From Hydrangea macrophylla (Eukaryota > Streptophyta > Magnoliopsida > Cornales > Hydrangeaceae), in contig CM066998.1 in the NCBI GenBank assembly GCA_033977485.1, positions 23,623,501-23,687,500 of the forward strand: a DNA stretch of 64,000 nucleotides, written 5' to 3'. Shown one piece after another: positions 33,832 to 44,577 of the stretch; within the stretch, counting starts at the first letter, position 1; every line of letters begins with the position of its first letter. The translations under genes were made by a program, and so were the position numbers. The notes beneath the pieces were generated by a model. It was not told the origin of the DNA, ran no database searches, and saw only the letters and a program-made list of their open reading frames with translations.

Positions 33832-35736
33832 ATATTCTTATCCTCACATGAATATGTCCATGATCTTCGATTCTCAACCATGTCGCTGAAAATGCTCAAC
33901 ATACACCTTTGGAAAGTAGCAGGTGTAGTGCATAAGCCAAATGGCATCCGCCGATATGCAAACGTTCCAAACAGGCAGGTGAAAGTGGTCTTCTCTTGAT
34001 TAGCAGGACCAATTTCAATATGGTTAAAATCACTATAACCATCCAGGAAGCAATAGAATTGGTGACGTGCCACTCTTTCAAGCATTTGGTCTATGAAAGG
34101 TAATGGGAAGTGGTCCTTTCTGGTCGCCGCATTCAATTTTCTATAATCAAAAATCATGCGCCAGGTTGTGGTCACACATGTTGGCACCAATTCTTCTTCC
34201 TTATTCTCCACCATTCTAATGTCGGCTTTCTTCAGCACTACTTGAGTTGGACTTACCCAAGGACTATCTTAGATCGGATAAATTACCCCAACATCAAGCA
34301 ATTTCAGAACTTCATTCTTAACCACTTCTTGTATGTTCGGGTTTAGACGCCTTTGCATTTGTCGACACGGTTTGGTGTCCTCCTCTAGGTAAATCCTTGG
34401 GTGCATATCGATGGACTTATCCCTTTTAAATCTACGACAATCCATCCTAGTGCACTCCGATGCTATCTTAACAACCTTATTAACTTACCGTCCTATTCTT
34501 GATTAAACACAGATGAGATGATTACAGGAAAGGTTTTCTCTTCTCCCAAAAACACATATTTTAACTTCTTCAGGATTTCTTTCAATTCTAATTCTAAGTA
34601 TTGTAAGTTTGACTGCACTGCCAACTTTGTCTTTGGCAGTAATTGTTCATATTGGGTCATTTACATCACCCTCAATAACCTCCAATAATGAACACATTTG
34701 ACTTATCTCCTCATCTTGCGAAGTATATCTATCCAATTCATAACAAGAGTTAGTGATAATGGAATCCACAAGATCAGAGGGAGCTCGTCAAATCAAAACA
34801 ATCTTGGATTACTGACTCAACCCAATTTACCTCTTTTTCATCATCAAAATCTTCAATTTTGGGATTTGAAAAGATCTTGATATTTAACGTCATGTTCCCA
34901 AAAACCACGGTCATTACTCCACTTCTTACCTTGATTGTCGCATCAATCATTGCAAGGACAGGACGTCCAAAGATCAATGTAATTTAAGATTTGGCATTGT
35001 ATACCGGCTCGGTGTCCAAAATAACAAAGTCAACAGGAAAGACAAAAGTGTCAATCTAGAAAAGAGATTCACACTCGGCCCTAAATTGAGAAGAGCATTG
35101 TTCACTTACTTTTAACTGATTATGCAAGAAACTATTTGTGTAACTGGATCCTTAAATTTAGGAGGCAAATTGTGCTTGAGGATTGCACTTGCTTGGCAGC
35201 TCAGGTAAGCGCACTTCTCAACACTTTGATTCCTTTTAACAGTGCACAAGTCTTTCAAGAACTTGGCATAGGAAGGTAGTTGTTTTATCGCGTCAAGGAG
35301 CGGGAGGTTGATTTTACTTGCTTGAACAACTCCAGAAACTCTTGACTTTTGGTTTCTTGTTGAGGTTTCTTTAACCTCTGAGGATATGGTTCCGGAAAAG
35401 AGCATTTGGGTGCCTCTTCGAGAAGAGGTTCTTTTCCAAGCCTTCTCCTTATTTCTGTATCTTCAGAAATTGTTGCGGGCTCAACTGTTTCTCCCTTTAT
35501 CTCTTCTTCCACCAATTCTTTTTCATTCTCCACTTCATCTTCTTCTTCAACCACAGGCCGTGGGAGAGGAGAAGCTTTCTGAATCACTTTTCCACTCCTC
35601 AACACAGTTACAACCTTGGCCTCTTTATGTGATCCCGACCCCAAAGGGCCTGTACCTGAATGTTAGCCTCTAAGATTTGGCTCTGGTTATGCTGGGAACA
35701 TCATTCATTCTTTATCCCCTTGTTGAGCAGCCAATC
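33832..35736 (-). pseudogene. Athila-like gag-protease-RT fragment, copy A
   Basis: Reads right to left. Gag end and linker (35644-35285, acidic E-rich, then C-S-F-P-E-P-Y-P-Q-R-L-K-K-P). A protease-region segment follows (L-P-L-L-D-A-I-K-Q-L and K-C-A-Y-L-S-C-Q-A-S-A-I) and a downstream block with I-F-G-R-P-V-L (34977-34774). The RT N-terminal part comes last (34238-33880: W-R-M-I-F-D-Y-R-K-L-N, F-A-Y-R-R-M-P-F-G-L-C). Stops and 1-nt shifts abound. The RT block jumps from S-D-M-V-E to C-E-D-K, so the catalytic F-M-D-D region is deleted. The CACTA end at 33831 abuts it on the left and an LTR interrupts gag on the right. Confidence 0.85.
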
Positions 35737-36614
35737 TGTCACGCCCCAGAGCAGTAAAAATACTGAAAAATAAAATTCCTTTTTGGGTCTATAGGGAATG
35801 TATGGAGAATGTAACTAATGATCCACACCACACAATACTAGTCTATAACAAGAATAGTAATAAAAATAAACTGGATATAAATAGCCGTTGCTTTTATTAC
35901 AAACATCAGAGTTATTACAACAGTAAAGCTACAGCAGAAGCAGATAAGGTTTGGAAGCAACATATGCCTAAGTACCAAATATAACAAAATAGTCTAAACA
36001 AAAATAAATAAACTAAAAACTATCTACAGATCTTCAGCTGGCATACATATCAGCGTAGTAATCTTCCCCAACATAGACATCATCGGGGGGGGGGGGGCAT
36101 CCTCTGCGTATTCGATTCCCGGATAGTAGTTGTTGTTGTACGCTCTACTACCTACAGAATAAGATATAGGATAGTCTGGACAGGGAAAATCCAGGCAATA
36201 AAGGCCGTCAGCTTACTGAGAGCAGAGTGAGTATAAACTATCAAGGTACCAGTTATCTTAAGTAAATAACAAGCTTATGAAGACACGAGATAAATTCTAC
36301 TATAATAATATCTTGTTCCTTTATTCAACGTCATTAACAAACCCTTATCGTCTTGTTATTCAGAGACCAATAAATCAACATACTATTTCTAGAAAGAACA
36401 GACACAATTGTTTCACATATATAGACATACTATCATTTTTTCCATTGATCGTTAAGGATATAAACCATCCACAGTAAATCCTGGACACCACGTTAATCCA
36501 TCGCCCGCACGTTAAGGACATAAACCATCTACTGCATGTCTGAGATACAACGCTTTGAACAACAACACATCAAATCTATTGCCACGACTCATCGCATTAT
36601 ACCAGTGATCCCCC
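35737..36614 (-). repeat. Tekay-like LTR fragment inserted in Athila gag, copy A
   Basis: The left edge TGTCACGCCCC reads GGGGCGTGACA on the minus strand, the usual 3' end of Tekay-type LTRs, and cuts the Athila gag frame. Minus-strand text CTCACTCTGCTCTCAGTAAGC and GTAGGTAGTAGAGC also fits such LTRs from memory. No internal region or primer site is attached on the left, so this is a solo or 3' LTR. The right side is cut by the Athila-plus LTR at 36615. A 13-G homopolymer lies near 36085-36097. Confidence 0.5.
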
Positions 36615-36871
36615 TGACAAGCGGGGGTATTTGTAAAATACAACCGCGCTAAAAGAAGGAAATACATTAATTTAGTTCACAATTCTCTCGTTTATCTGCG
36701 ATTTGGATTACAACGCCAGTTTCTACACATTATGATTAATCTATGATAAGTTGTGTGTTTTAGCTGTGATTTTTTTGCAGATTACTGTCGCTGTGTGAAT
36801 AATTGATTGAGCAGGATAAAAGGAAGTGATTGGCTTTAATGAAGACAATTCAAAGTTGAAAACTGAAGCCG

Positions 36872-36980
36872 GATCGATCGAGGTCTTCTCAAGCGATCGA
36901 GCATTCGATCGATCCAACCTGTCTCAAGCGATCGAATAATCCAGAAGTTCAATCGATCGAGAGTTCTTCGATCGATCGAA
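36872..36980. repeat. TCGATCGA palindrome cluster 1 (upstream of TATA), copy A
   Basis: Six boxes with CGATCG or (CGAT)n cores centred near 36876, 36896, 36909, 36931, 36956 and 36973, separated by unrelated spacers. They lie 70-180 bp upstream of the TATA box. Confidence 0.85.
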
Positions 36981-37049
36981 CATGCCTCTTAGCAGAATAC
37001 GCGCACGCAGCAAAAGACGGGATTTTTAACCCTAGCATGAAGTTTCTAC

Positions 37050-37057
37050 TATAAAAA
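37050..37057 (+). promoter_or_regulatory. TATA box of Athila-like LTR, copy A
   Basis: TATAAAAA, about 435 bp into the LTR, followed by a plant-leader-like TC/GA-rich stretch. Confidence 0.55.
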
Positions 37058-37477
37058 CTCATTTTGTATGCGTCCAGAACGACGCCCCACTTTGTTTTTC
37101 ATCAGTTTTCATAAGAGAGGAGAGATTTATCTTGTTTTATAGGTTTTACTCAAGTTTTCTTCATTGTTAGCTTGGATTCTCTTTGGTGTAATAAGAGTCC
37201 TTTATTCCAGGTTACCTAGTTAGTGTTTTACTCACATACTGCATTTAGTTAATTATGGTTTAGTGTTTATTCGTATTGATTTGCATGTTAGATACGTTAA
37301 AATCGTAAGTTTCATAAGTTTTAATGAAAAACTCACAACCAAACAAACCCTTAATGAATTTTTACGTTAAGATTGCATCTGGGACACTCCAGACCATGTC
37401 TGAGTAGTCCGAGGTTGGGAAATCGCGATGAAACTGTGATTTTCAGGCCTCTGCCATGCACCAGAATAATACCTGTG

Positions 37478-37597
37478 TTCGATCGATCGAAGTTATTTTG
37501 ATCGATCGGTGCAGAGATATAGTCAATCGATCGAAGACATTTCGATCGATCGAGAGATGATGATTGTCGATCGATCGAAAGCGCATCGATCGATCGA
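37478..37597. repeat. TCGATCGA palindrome cluster 2 (downstream of TATA), copy A
   Basis: Six boxes of 8-14 bp centred near 37485, 37503, 37530, 37547, 37572 and 37591. Spacing alternates short (17-19 bp) and long (25-27 bp), giving a pair period near 44 bp. Spacers are unrelated while boxes stay near-perfect. Confidence 0.85.
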
Positions 37598-38267
37598 ACA
37601 GTCAGATTCTTGAGAACATCCAATACATTATTCCAAGACTTTCTGTTTTGAGGAGTTGTTATCAAACTGTCCCCAAATGCTCAGTTTGTCAAAGCAGTCT
37701 TTGAACTTAAGGCCTTAAGGCATTTTCTTTCAATACATTTTGCAAACCACCATCAATGCTAACACCATTGTAGGTGCGAGTCTTAACTATTGAATTAAAC
37801 CGCTTTCATGTATTTCAAACTTAATTGAGATGATATAGTCCCGGTCATGAAAGAGCTATTGATTCTAGATCCTTAGAGAAGTACGGAATATTGTAGGAGA
37901 TGTACTCCATGGAGCTTAAAATGCAATTGCATGGTAGATGGCTAGGTCACAGTGGATTCGCGTGATCCCAACACTTCCTTTTATTAAGTAAAACCGTTTT
38001 TAAGATTTCGTTTTAGTCAAATAGTTAATCGTTAGTTAATTTAATTTAGTTGTTATTAATTTTAGTAGTTGTTAATCGTAGAACTTTGTGTTCTACACTT
38101 CTTTCAAAACATTAAATTTTCTTTTCTTTTTGAGTCTAATCTAAGTAAATTAATTCTCATCCTTCCCTGTGGGATCGACCTGGACTTAATCCAGTTTACT
38201 ACTTGCACGATTACCTACACTTGGGTATAGCACACAAGCGCACAGAAAAATATTCCTGTCAAGTTTT

Positions 38268-38285
38268 TGGCGCCGTTGCCGGGGA
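38268..38285 (+). other. primer-binding site, tRNA-Asp, copy A
   Basis: TGGCGCCGTTGCCGGGGA, an exact 18-nt complement of the plant tRNA-Asp 3' end, the primer typical of Athila elements. Confidence 0.92.
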
Positions 38286-38399
38286 AGGCGACGAGTTAAT
38301 ATTTAGGTTACCTCAATCTCTCTTCATCTATTTCTGTTTTTAGTTTCTTTTCTTTTAGTTCCTTAGGTAAAACAATCACCTTAGGAACCCTCGTAGTTC

Positions 38400-39422
38400 A
38401 TGTCCAACAATTCCATTGAAGGAATCTTTGAAAATCCACTCTACTTATCAGATTCCTATAGTTCTGTTAACCCTGTAGCTACTCCCACTGAATCAATGGG
38501 TGATAACCAAAGTGAACATGGTGATAATGTGGTTGCACCACTTGATGAGGCGCTACGACCTTTATGCGATCTCATGCAACCAGAACACGCACCTACGCCC
38601 TCTTGCATTCTAATCCCACCACATGCTGGCGAATTTCAATTTCGCAATGGGATGATCCAACTTCTTCCCACCTTTCATGGGATGGAAAGTGAAAAGGCGT
38701 ACTTACATGTCATGGACTTCGAGGATGTTTGCAAAACATTCTCACAGAATTGTCCTGTGGACGTGACACGTCTAATGTTATTTCCTTTCACCTTGAAGGA
38801 TAAAGCAAAGGCGTGGTTACTCACCTTAAAACCCAATTCAATTTTCACCTGGCATGCGATGAACACTGCATTTCTAAAGAAATTTTATCCAACTCGCATG
38901 ACCACTGACCTTCAACGCCAAATTAATTCCTATAAACAAAAGAGCAATGAAACCTTTACTCAAACATGGGAGCGTTTCAAAGATTTGCTTCTCTCGTGCC
39001 CACACCATGGGTTCGAGAAATGGCGAACTATCAGCTTCTTTTATAATGGGTTGAATGGTGAAACGAAAAAGTTGGTGGAAACCATGAGTTCAGGTCCCTT
39101 TCTCCGTAAAAACACCGAAGAGGCCGAAGCCCATTTTGATTGGTTGGCTGAATACGCTCATGAATGGTCGAATTCGGATGATGTCTCACGCTCACAGATA
39201 TCCTGTGTAGAAGAGAAAAGCCTATACCAACTAAACAGTGAAGATCACCTCATGACTAAATATGAAGAACTAGCAAAGAAAGTAGAGGAGTTAGGCATGA
39301 AAGGAGGAAGTGTAAGGCAGAGTTTACCTGAAGAACCATGCGGCACATGCAATATGTTGGGACATACCACTCAATATTGTCCTAATGTGCCGTATTTTCA
39401 AGAACAACCCCCATGGAAATGA
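38400..39422 (+). CDS. Athila-like gag, copy A
   Basis: 340-residue open frame starting 115 bp after the primer site. Retrotransposon gag core spans about residues 95-250 (A-W-L-L-T-L-K-P-N-S, F-Y-P-T-R-M, F-T-Q-T-W-E-R-F-K-D-L-L). A zinc knuckle C-X2-C-X4-H-X4-C lies at 314-327, then a stop at K340. In Athila relatives gag continues into protease; here the stop and a minus-one frame relation separate them. It differs from copy B at seven bases (four residues). The frame is open, but the host element is truncated, so a product would have no pol partner in cis. Confidence 0.8.
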   Translation: MSNNSIEGIFENPLYLSDSYSSVNPVATPTESMGDNQSEHGDNVVAPLDEALRPLCDLMQPEHAPTPSCILIPPHAGEFQFRNGMIQLLPTFHGMESEKAYLHVMDFEDVCKTFSQNCPVDVTRLMLFPFTLKDKAKAWLLTLKPNSIFTWHAMNTAFLKKFYPTRMTTDLQRQINSYKQKSNETFTQTWERFKDLLLSCPHHGFEKWRTISFFYNGLNGETKKLVETMSSGPFLRKNTEEAEAHFDWLAEYAHEWSNSDDVSRSQISCVEEKSLYQLNSEDHLMTKYEELAKKVEELGMKGGSVRQSLPEEPCGTCNMLGHTTQYCPNVPYFQEQPPWK

Positions 39423-39456
39423 ATGTCATGCAAGGGTATAGGGGGGCAGGGAATTC
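39423..39456 (+). other. duplication breakpoint region
   Basis: The Athila sequence (CAAGGGTATAGGGGGGCAGG) runs to GGAATTC, then CTA is shared with both parental sequences, and AAATCTTTCATAG of the copy B start follows. Confidence 0.9.
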
Positions 39457-41355
39457 CTAAAATCTTTCATAGAAAAACATCAAAGCAACAAGGTTTAGTT
39501 TTACATCAAGGGAGTGTCTAAGATGCGAAGAAGATCACACAGGAAACATGAAACCGATATGAAGATGGGCGCAACCTGAGGGATGGGAAGCCTCTTCCCA
39601 CTAATGGAAAGAGAAACTGAATTCAACTTAGAGCTCCAGGGAAGTGCCTGCTCAATTCATCAACAAGTGCCAAGTAAATCAAGTTGCATGAAACAACAAA
39701 TGAAAGGACATCACAGTAAATTTACAAATTTAAATTTTAATGAGGAACTTCAATATCGTTTAATTGAAAAGCAAGCAAATGGAAAAAGTGTAAAAACCAC
39801 CTTGTCCAATTGAAACTACAGGGACCAAACCTCAGGGGTATATTTCGTATTTAAGCCCAAAAACAAAAGTGGAAAAAGAAATTTGCCTCATAACATGTAA
39901 GCTAGATAAGATTGCACACATCAAAAGTCGCAAGTCGGAGGAAATTGTTTGGTTTGTGGATTTAGTGAAGGAAAGTTATAAAAAGAAAAGAGAAAGAAAA
40001 ACAAAAGCCTCTAGTATTTTGATATTTTCTCATATACTCAAATGACATTTGAAAGGAAAAGATACATTGTTGAAAAGCAACAGAAAGGAAAACGAGTTGC
40101 TGCATTAAATAAAAGAAAATTCTGTTATTTTTTTCATTCTATTTTCTTTTCCACCCAATTTCCTCACGTTTTCCTTTGGTAACGAAGTAAGGAAAATTGT
40201 TTCATTTGTGTTCTCTTTCCTTATCCTTCCCCAAATCCACGAAGAGAACGGAACCTAAAGAAGGATCATTTGTGTTCTCTTTCCTTATCTTTCCTTTGGA
40301 TCTTGTTGAAGACTGGTTGAATCCTGAATGCCATATCCTTATTTACCCTATTTATATTAACTATTAAGGAAAGTCAACAACAATGAATTTTGTTAATTAA
40401 AAAAAGTAGAATTTATACACATCTTTTACATTCTGGTCGATGTTAGTAACCAGCAGCATTAGCCAAAAAAATCTTAAAAAATACAAAAAAGATATATAGG
40501 TATTAAGCATAAGGGATTGAGTGGTGGTGATGAAGTCAATCACTAGGTTGGTTTGTGTGTCTCCATATGCATAGATTAATAATAAGTCTTAATCATATAT
40601 ACAAGAAATGCTATTATATTTAGAAAAACAATAACGGGTCATATGTTAGATGACAATCATATTGCATGGGTCATGACTCATATTAAAATGATAGTGATAT
40701 AGTCCACACAACATAGTCATGGTAATATATGCATTATTTTTTGACACATCAACAATTTTCATTATAGATAAGCCAAACTCACAAAGAAATGGGACAAAGC
40801 CCAAAGTTAAAATCCAGCAAACCAATAAACTCAGCCCCACTTAGAACATTTTACAAACACCTAAAATACAAAAGTCATATAATATGATCCTTGTAAAGAC
40901 AACCTACCCAAAACCAACACATTAAAGCTTATAGCTACAGATAATTAAACAATAAATTAGCAAAATGGGTTCTCCAAAAAAGCCGAGGAAAATAATTAAA
41001 AATGGGTAAAATCTCTCAATGTACCTTCATATTCACTTGCAAAGCTTTGGAGAGAGACAGGAGAGGATCCATGTAGCTGCAAAATCCCATGAAAACAAAA
41101 CCTCAGTAGAAATGAGAATGTAAAAGAGAAGCTAAGGTTAATCACAAATGGGTCTCTTAAAATGTGCAGCAAAATTAGAAAGTAAATTGATTTGCAATGA
41201 TGCAAATCAATTTCAAAATATAAATGGCGAATTTTCAAGATATGCTTGAGCTAATGCAAATCAATAGAAGCAGCAGATAAAGAATCACAAATTACAACAA
41301 CTTCAACCCTCCGACCTAGCCAAACAAATCAGCTAAGGAGAGTGAGAGGAGGCGG
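39457..41355. other. low-information flank, copy B
   Basis: Equivalent of 18822-20736, with about six substitutions seen and a 16-bp deletion near 41337 between short AGGA repeats. The exon-like 52-bp segment is retained at 41025-41076. Confidence 0.4.
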
Positions 41356-41809
41356 ATGCTACAACAAAAATGAGCTTTTGCAACGAAGCTTGGCAAGGAA
41401 AGATTAATTTTCTTGCTAAAGTATAGTATTAGCAAGGAAATTGTATTTCGTTGCTAAAGGGCTGAAAGACATACCCATTTGGCAACGAAAATCATGTTTC
41501 CTTGCTAAAAGTAAAGTCTTTTGCAACAAAATATCGAATTCCTTGCTAAAAGGATTGTTTTGGCAAGAAAAATCAATTTCCTTGCTAAAAGTATGTTTTT
41601 GCAAGGAAACAGTTTCCTTGTTAAAATTTACTTTTAGCCAAAAAACTATTGTTCCTTGCTAAAGATGGGTTTTAGCAAGGAAATATTTTGTCCTTGCCTA
41701 AAGTTGTGTTAAATATTAAAAAATTGAGAAAAATACCTTCTGTAAGTAAATAGTTTCCTTGCTAAACCCTGCTTTGGGAAACAAAAATAAAAAAAAAACC
41801 CCATGCTAA
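41356..41809. repeat. TTGCTAAA motif cluster, copy B
   Basis: Counterpart of 20737-21190 with the same motif order and the same degenerate TGCTACAACAAAAA edge; one C to T change is seen near 41743. Confidence 0.55.
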
Positions 41810-41930
41810 AACAAAGAATCAGTTAAGGCCCTCGTCCAAAATTTTCTCAAAATTAAAATTTTCCTCAAAAGTACTTTTTGTAAAGTATATTCGCTAAGGT
41901 CTTTTATGTCAGTTTTTTAATAGAGTGAAG

Positions 41931-42093
41931 TTTTGCTCACCCCAAAATTGCTCACCCAACTTTTTCCATTGGTTAATGCAGTGGGATCCAGGACTTTTTA
42001 CCGTTAATTAATCATTATTTATTCCTGGGTCCTATTGCATTAACCAATATGATTTAATTAACAATGAGTGAGCAATTTTTGGGTGAGCAAAAA
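41931..42093. mobile_element. hairpin MITE-like insertion, copy B
   Basis: Counterpart of 21312-21474 at the same place in the CACTA subterminal region. Confidence 0.65.
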
Positions 42094-42335
42094 TGTATTC
42101 TTTTTAATAATTGTGACATAAAAAATGTAGCACTTATGTCGGTTTCTTAAAAATTGACATAAATATAATAATAATTATGTCACTTATTAAAAAACTAACA
42201 TAAGTATCTGTGCATTTTTATATTAGTTCCACAAAGTCTGGCGCGCGGCGGTTAAAAAAAACAGGCAAGTCTGGCGCGCGATTCTGGAGTAAACTGAACT
42301 CTCAAAACCCCCTCTCTCACACTCTGAATTGAAAC

Positions 42336-42338
<3 letters not shown>

Positions 42339-42372
<34 letters not shown>
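42339..42372. repeat. CT microsatellite, copy B
   Basis: About 34 nt of (CT)n, contracted relative to copy A. Confidence 0.95.
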
Positions 42373-42375
<3 letters not shown>

Positions 42376-44423
42376 CCTCCCCTCCTCCTCACTTCATTGC
42401 ATAATACACCGCCCATCCCACATCAACCGCTGTTGCCGATGACCCACATCACGACGCTGCTGCCGCTTCCTTCAACTGACCTCGCGCCGCCGCCGCCGCC
42501 TTCTTACTGCCAGGCGTACCTCCTATTTCTCTTTTTCGAAGCCCTCATTCTCTAATATCCAGGTTTTCTCTCCCTCTCTCTCTCATCTCTCTCTCTTTCT
42601 CCTATGTTATTCATATTGTTTATATATGTTTTTGTATGTTCTTTGAAGGCTGATAGTGAGAAATTTGAAGCCTTATAAATCACATTACTTTGAAATTGTG
42701 TCCTAGAAATCACATTACTCTGAAGCCAAGTTAGGGTTTATTTCTACAATTTTCTTTCTAATTTCCTGTGCCCTCAATATTGGAGTGAGTGTTTGGAAAT
42801 GATTTTGTTTGAAATGTTTTGGTTAATTTGTGCACTATTCATTGTCCATGAATGGGATTGATTAAGGGGGATTCACTAAAATGATGAAATTTTGTAGACA
42901 ATTGAAAAGAAAAAAAAGGAGTGTTTCGGCCACAACAACTTTTGGGGATACATAGCATAAAAAAAATATTGAAAAAGAAAACAGATCAGAATGATAAGCG
43001 CAGTGTATGTTCACTTAATTTGTTATGTATTGTCTACCTCGATCGAAACCTGATAACGAAAATTTTATATATCAAAGTGTTGGATCGATACGATCTCCGC
43101 CATGGGCCACAGGGCCCTCCCCTTGACTCTTGGGCCTAGTCTAACGAACCCATTACAATATGAGTCATACCCAACACACAGAGAACAAGTGGCTCCGTCC
43201 ATAATTCTATATGCCGCAATTTAATTGTAAAGACGATTGAGATGTGCAACTTACAATCTTGTGTGTATATGTTGCATACATTTATGATATGTACAGAGAG
43301 ATGGGATTGAATTCTGATTTATTAAATCAAATTTAGTTTATGAATTCTTGTGTCTATAAGCTGTACACTACTCTTTCTAATATTTTCTCTTTTTCCTCAT
43401 TGTCCAGGAATGGGATTGAATTCTGATTTATTCATTCAACCATGAATCTAATTTACTAATTCTTATTTATTGTATCACACCATCCAACATATAACTGTAT
43501 AAAGAGTTTAGGTTTGCTGTTTAAAGAGTTTAGATTTCTCCATGAATTAGCTATTTCCACTCATATTTATATTTTGCACTTGCATTTTTCCCTTTATTTT
43601 TTACTCTTTACAATTTGATGCCTACATATGTGTTTGACACCCATGCTGATTGGGGATGTTTGGTATCTTTGTGGGTGTTTTAAATTTTATGTGTAACTCC
43701 CATTTTATTAATGATAATGTTGATTTGCTGTTAAAAAAATTATATTTCAAGTGCTACTAAAATTTGACTTGAAATACTTCTTGACATTAAGCAGGTTGAT
43801 GCCATTAAAAGAAAAGGAAATTACTAAAGTGTTTATATGGACATAATTGAGTAAGCACTAAAAGTTAGTCTCATACATAAAGTGGTTTATATATTACCCT
43901 TAAGTTGCTTATTTCTATATTGCAAGTCATTGCTTCAACTATGTCCGCGAGACACCTTAGAAGCAATCATTACTTATCATGATGGAGTTTTTTGATGTGT
44001 CTATCAGTGAAGGATGCCAAGTTAGAATTCTTTTTATTTTATTGGGACTAAGTTCACAATGCTACTCAATAGGAGGCTTCCTTATGCAATATTCTTTTTG
44101 TTGCTTGGTTTTTTACTACTGTTTTCGTTCCAACTATCTTGACGCCTGCTTTGGCTATGGCACTGCATTACACTGCTGCTATATGGTGATCAAACTACTA
44201 CATTAGGGATCATTCAATGTTGTCCTCTACCTTGCTGTTATTTGGGAACTTGCAATTTTCTGTTCTGGAGTAGCTAGAATAGCTAGAGTACTCTTTGTTG
44301 TGTCCTTGTTTCATTAGATTTATTAGGTTCCATTGTAATTGAATTTTATTTCATTGGATGCTAGGATTTTACTTTAGATTTGTTAGTTCCATTTTAGTAA
44401 GATGATCTTTAAGTCTATTTGGG

Positions 44424-44577
44424 GTCTGATTTTTTGTTTGTTTAGGGAAGTCATGTGGTAATATCTGGGGGTTGGATATTGTTCATTCTTCAGGGAGGCT
44501 AAAGCTTGGCTTGCTTTGTTGATTTTGTTTTTGGACTTTGTCCTTTAATAAAATTTATTCTTGCTATGAAAAAAAAA
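44424..44577 (+). repeat. possible LINE 3' end with A tail, copy B
   Basis: Duplicate of 23800-23953 with the same AATAAAA and nine-A tail (44569-44577). Confidence 0.3.

Larger units (their letters stand above)
36615..38261 (+). repeat. 5' LTR of Athila-like element, copy A
   Basis: About 1.65 kb, in the usual Athila range. Terminal TGACA/TGTCA inverted repeats are my basis for the ends; the primer site follows six bases later. It contains a TATA box at 37050-37057 and two arrays of TCGATCGA palindromes, one on each side of it. The left end is less certain than the right. Confidence 0.65.
18822..39456 (+). repeat. tandem segmental duplication, copy A (20,635 bp)
   Basis: The sequence from CTAAAATCTTTCATAG at 18822 recurs at 39457 and is followed in parallel to the junction. 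The unit ends inside the Athila-like element just after gag. Differences between copies are a few substitutions per kb plus indels at simple repeats. The junction shares only CTA between the two parental breakpoints, which suggests end-joining rather than recombination between long repeats. A false duplication from two haplotypes is an alternative. Confidence 0.95.
36615..39456 (+). mobile_element. Athila-like Ty3/gypsy element, 5' LTR to gag, truncated at the duplication junction (copy A)
   Basis: Contains the 5' LTR (36615-38261), a perfect tRNA-Asp primer site, leader and gag. At 39456/39457 it ends abruptly in the start of copy B, so pol and the 3' LTR are missing from this copy. Confidence 0.88.
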
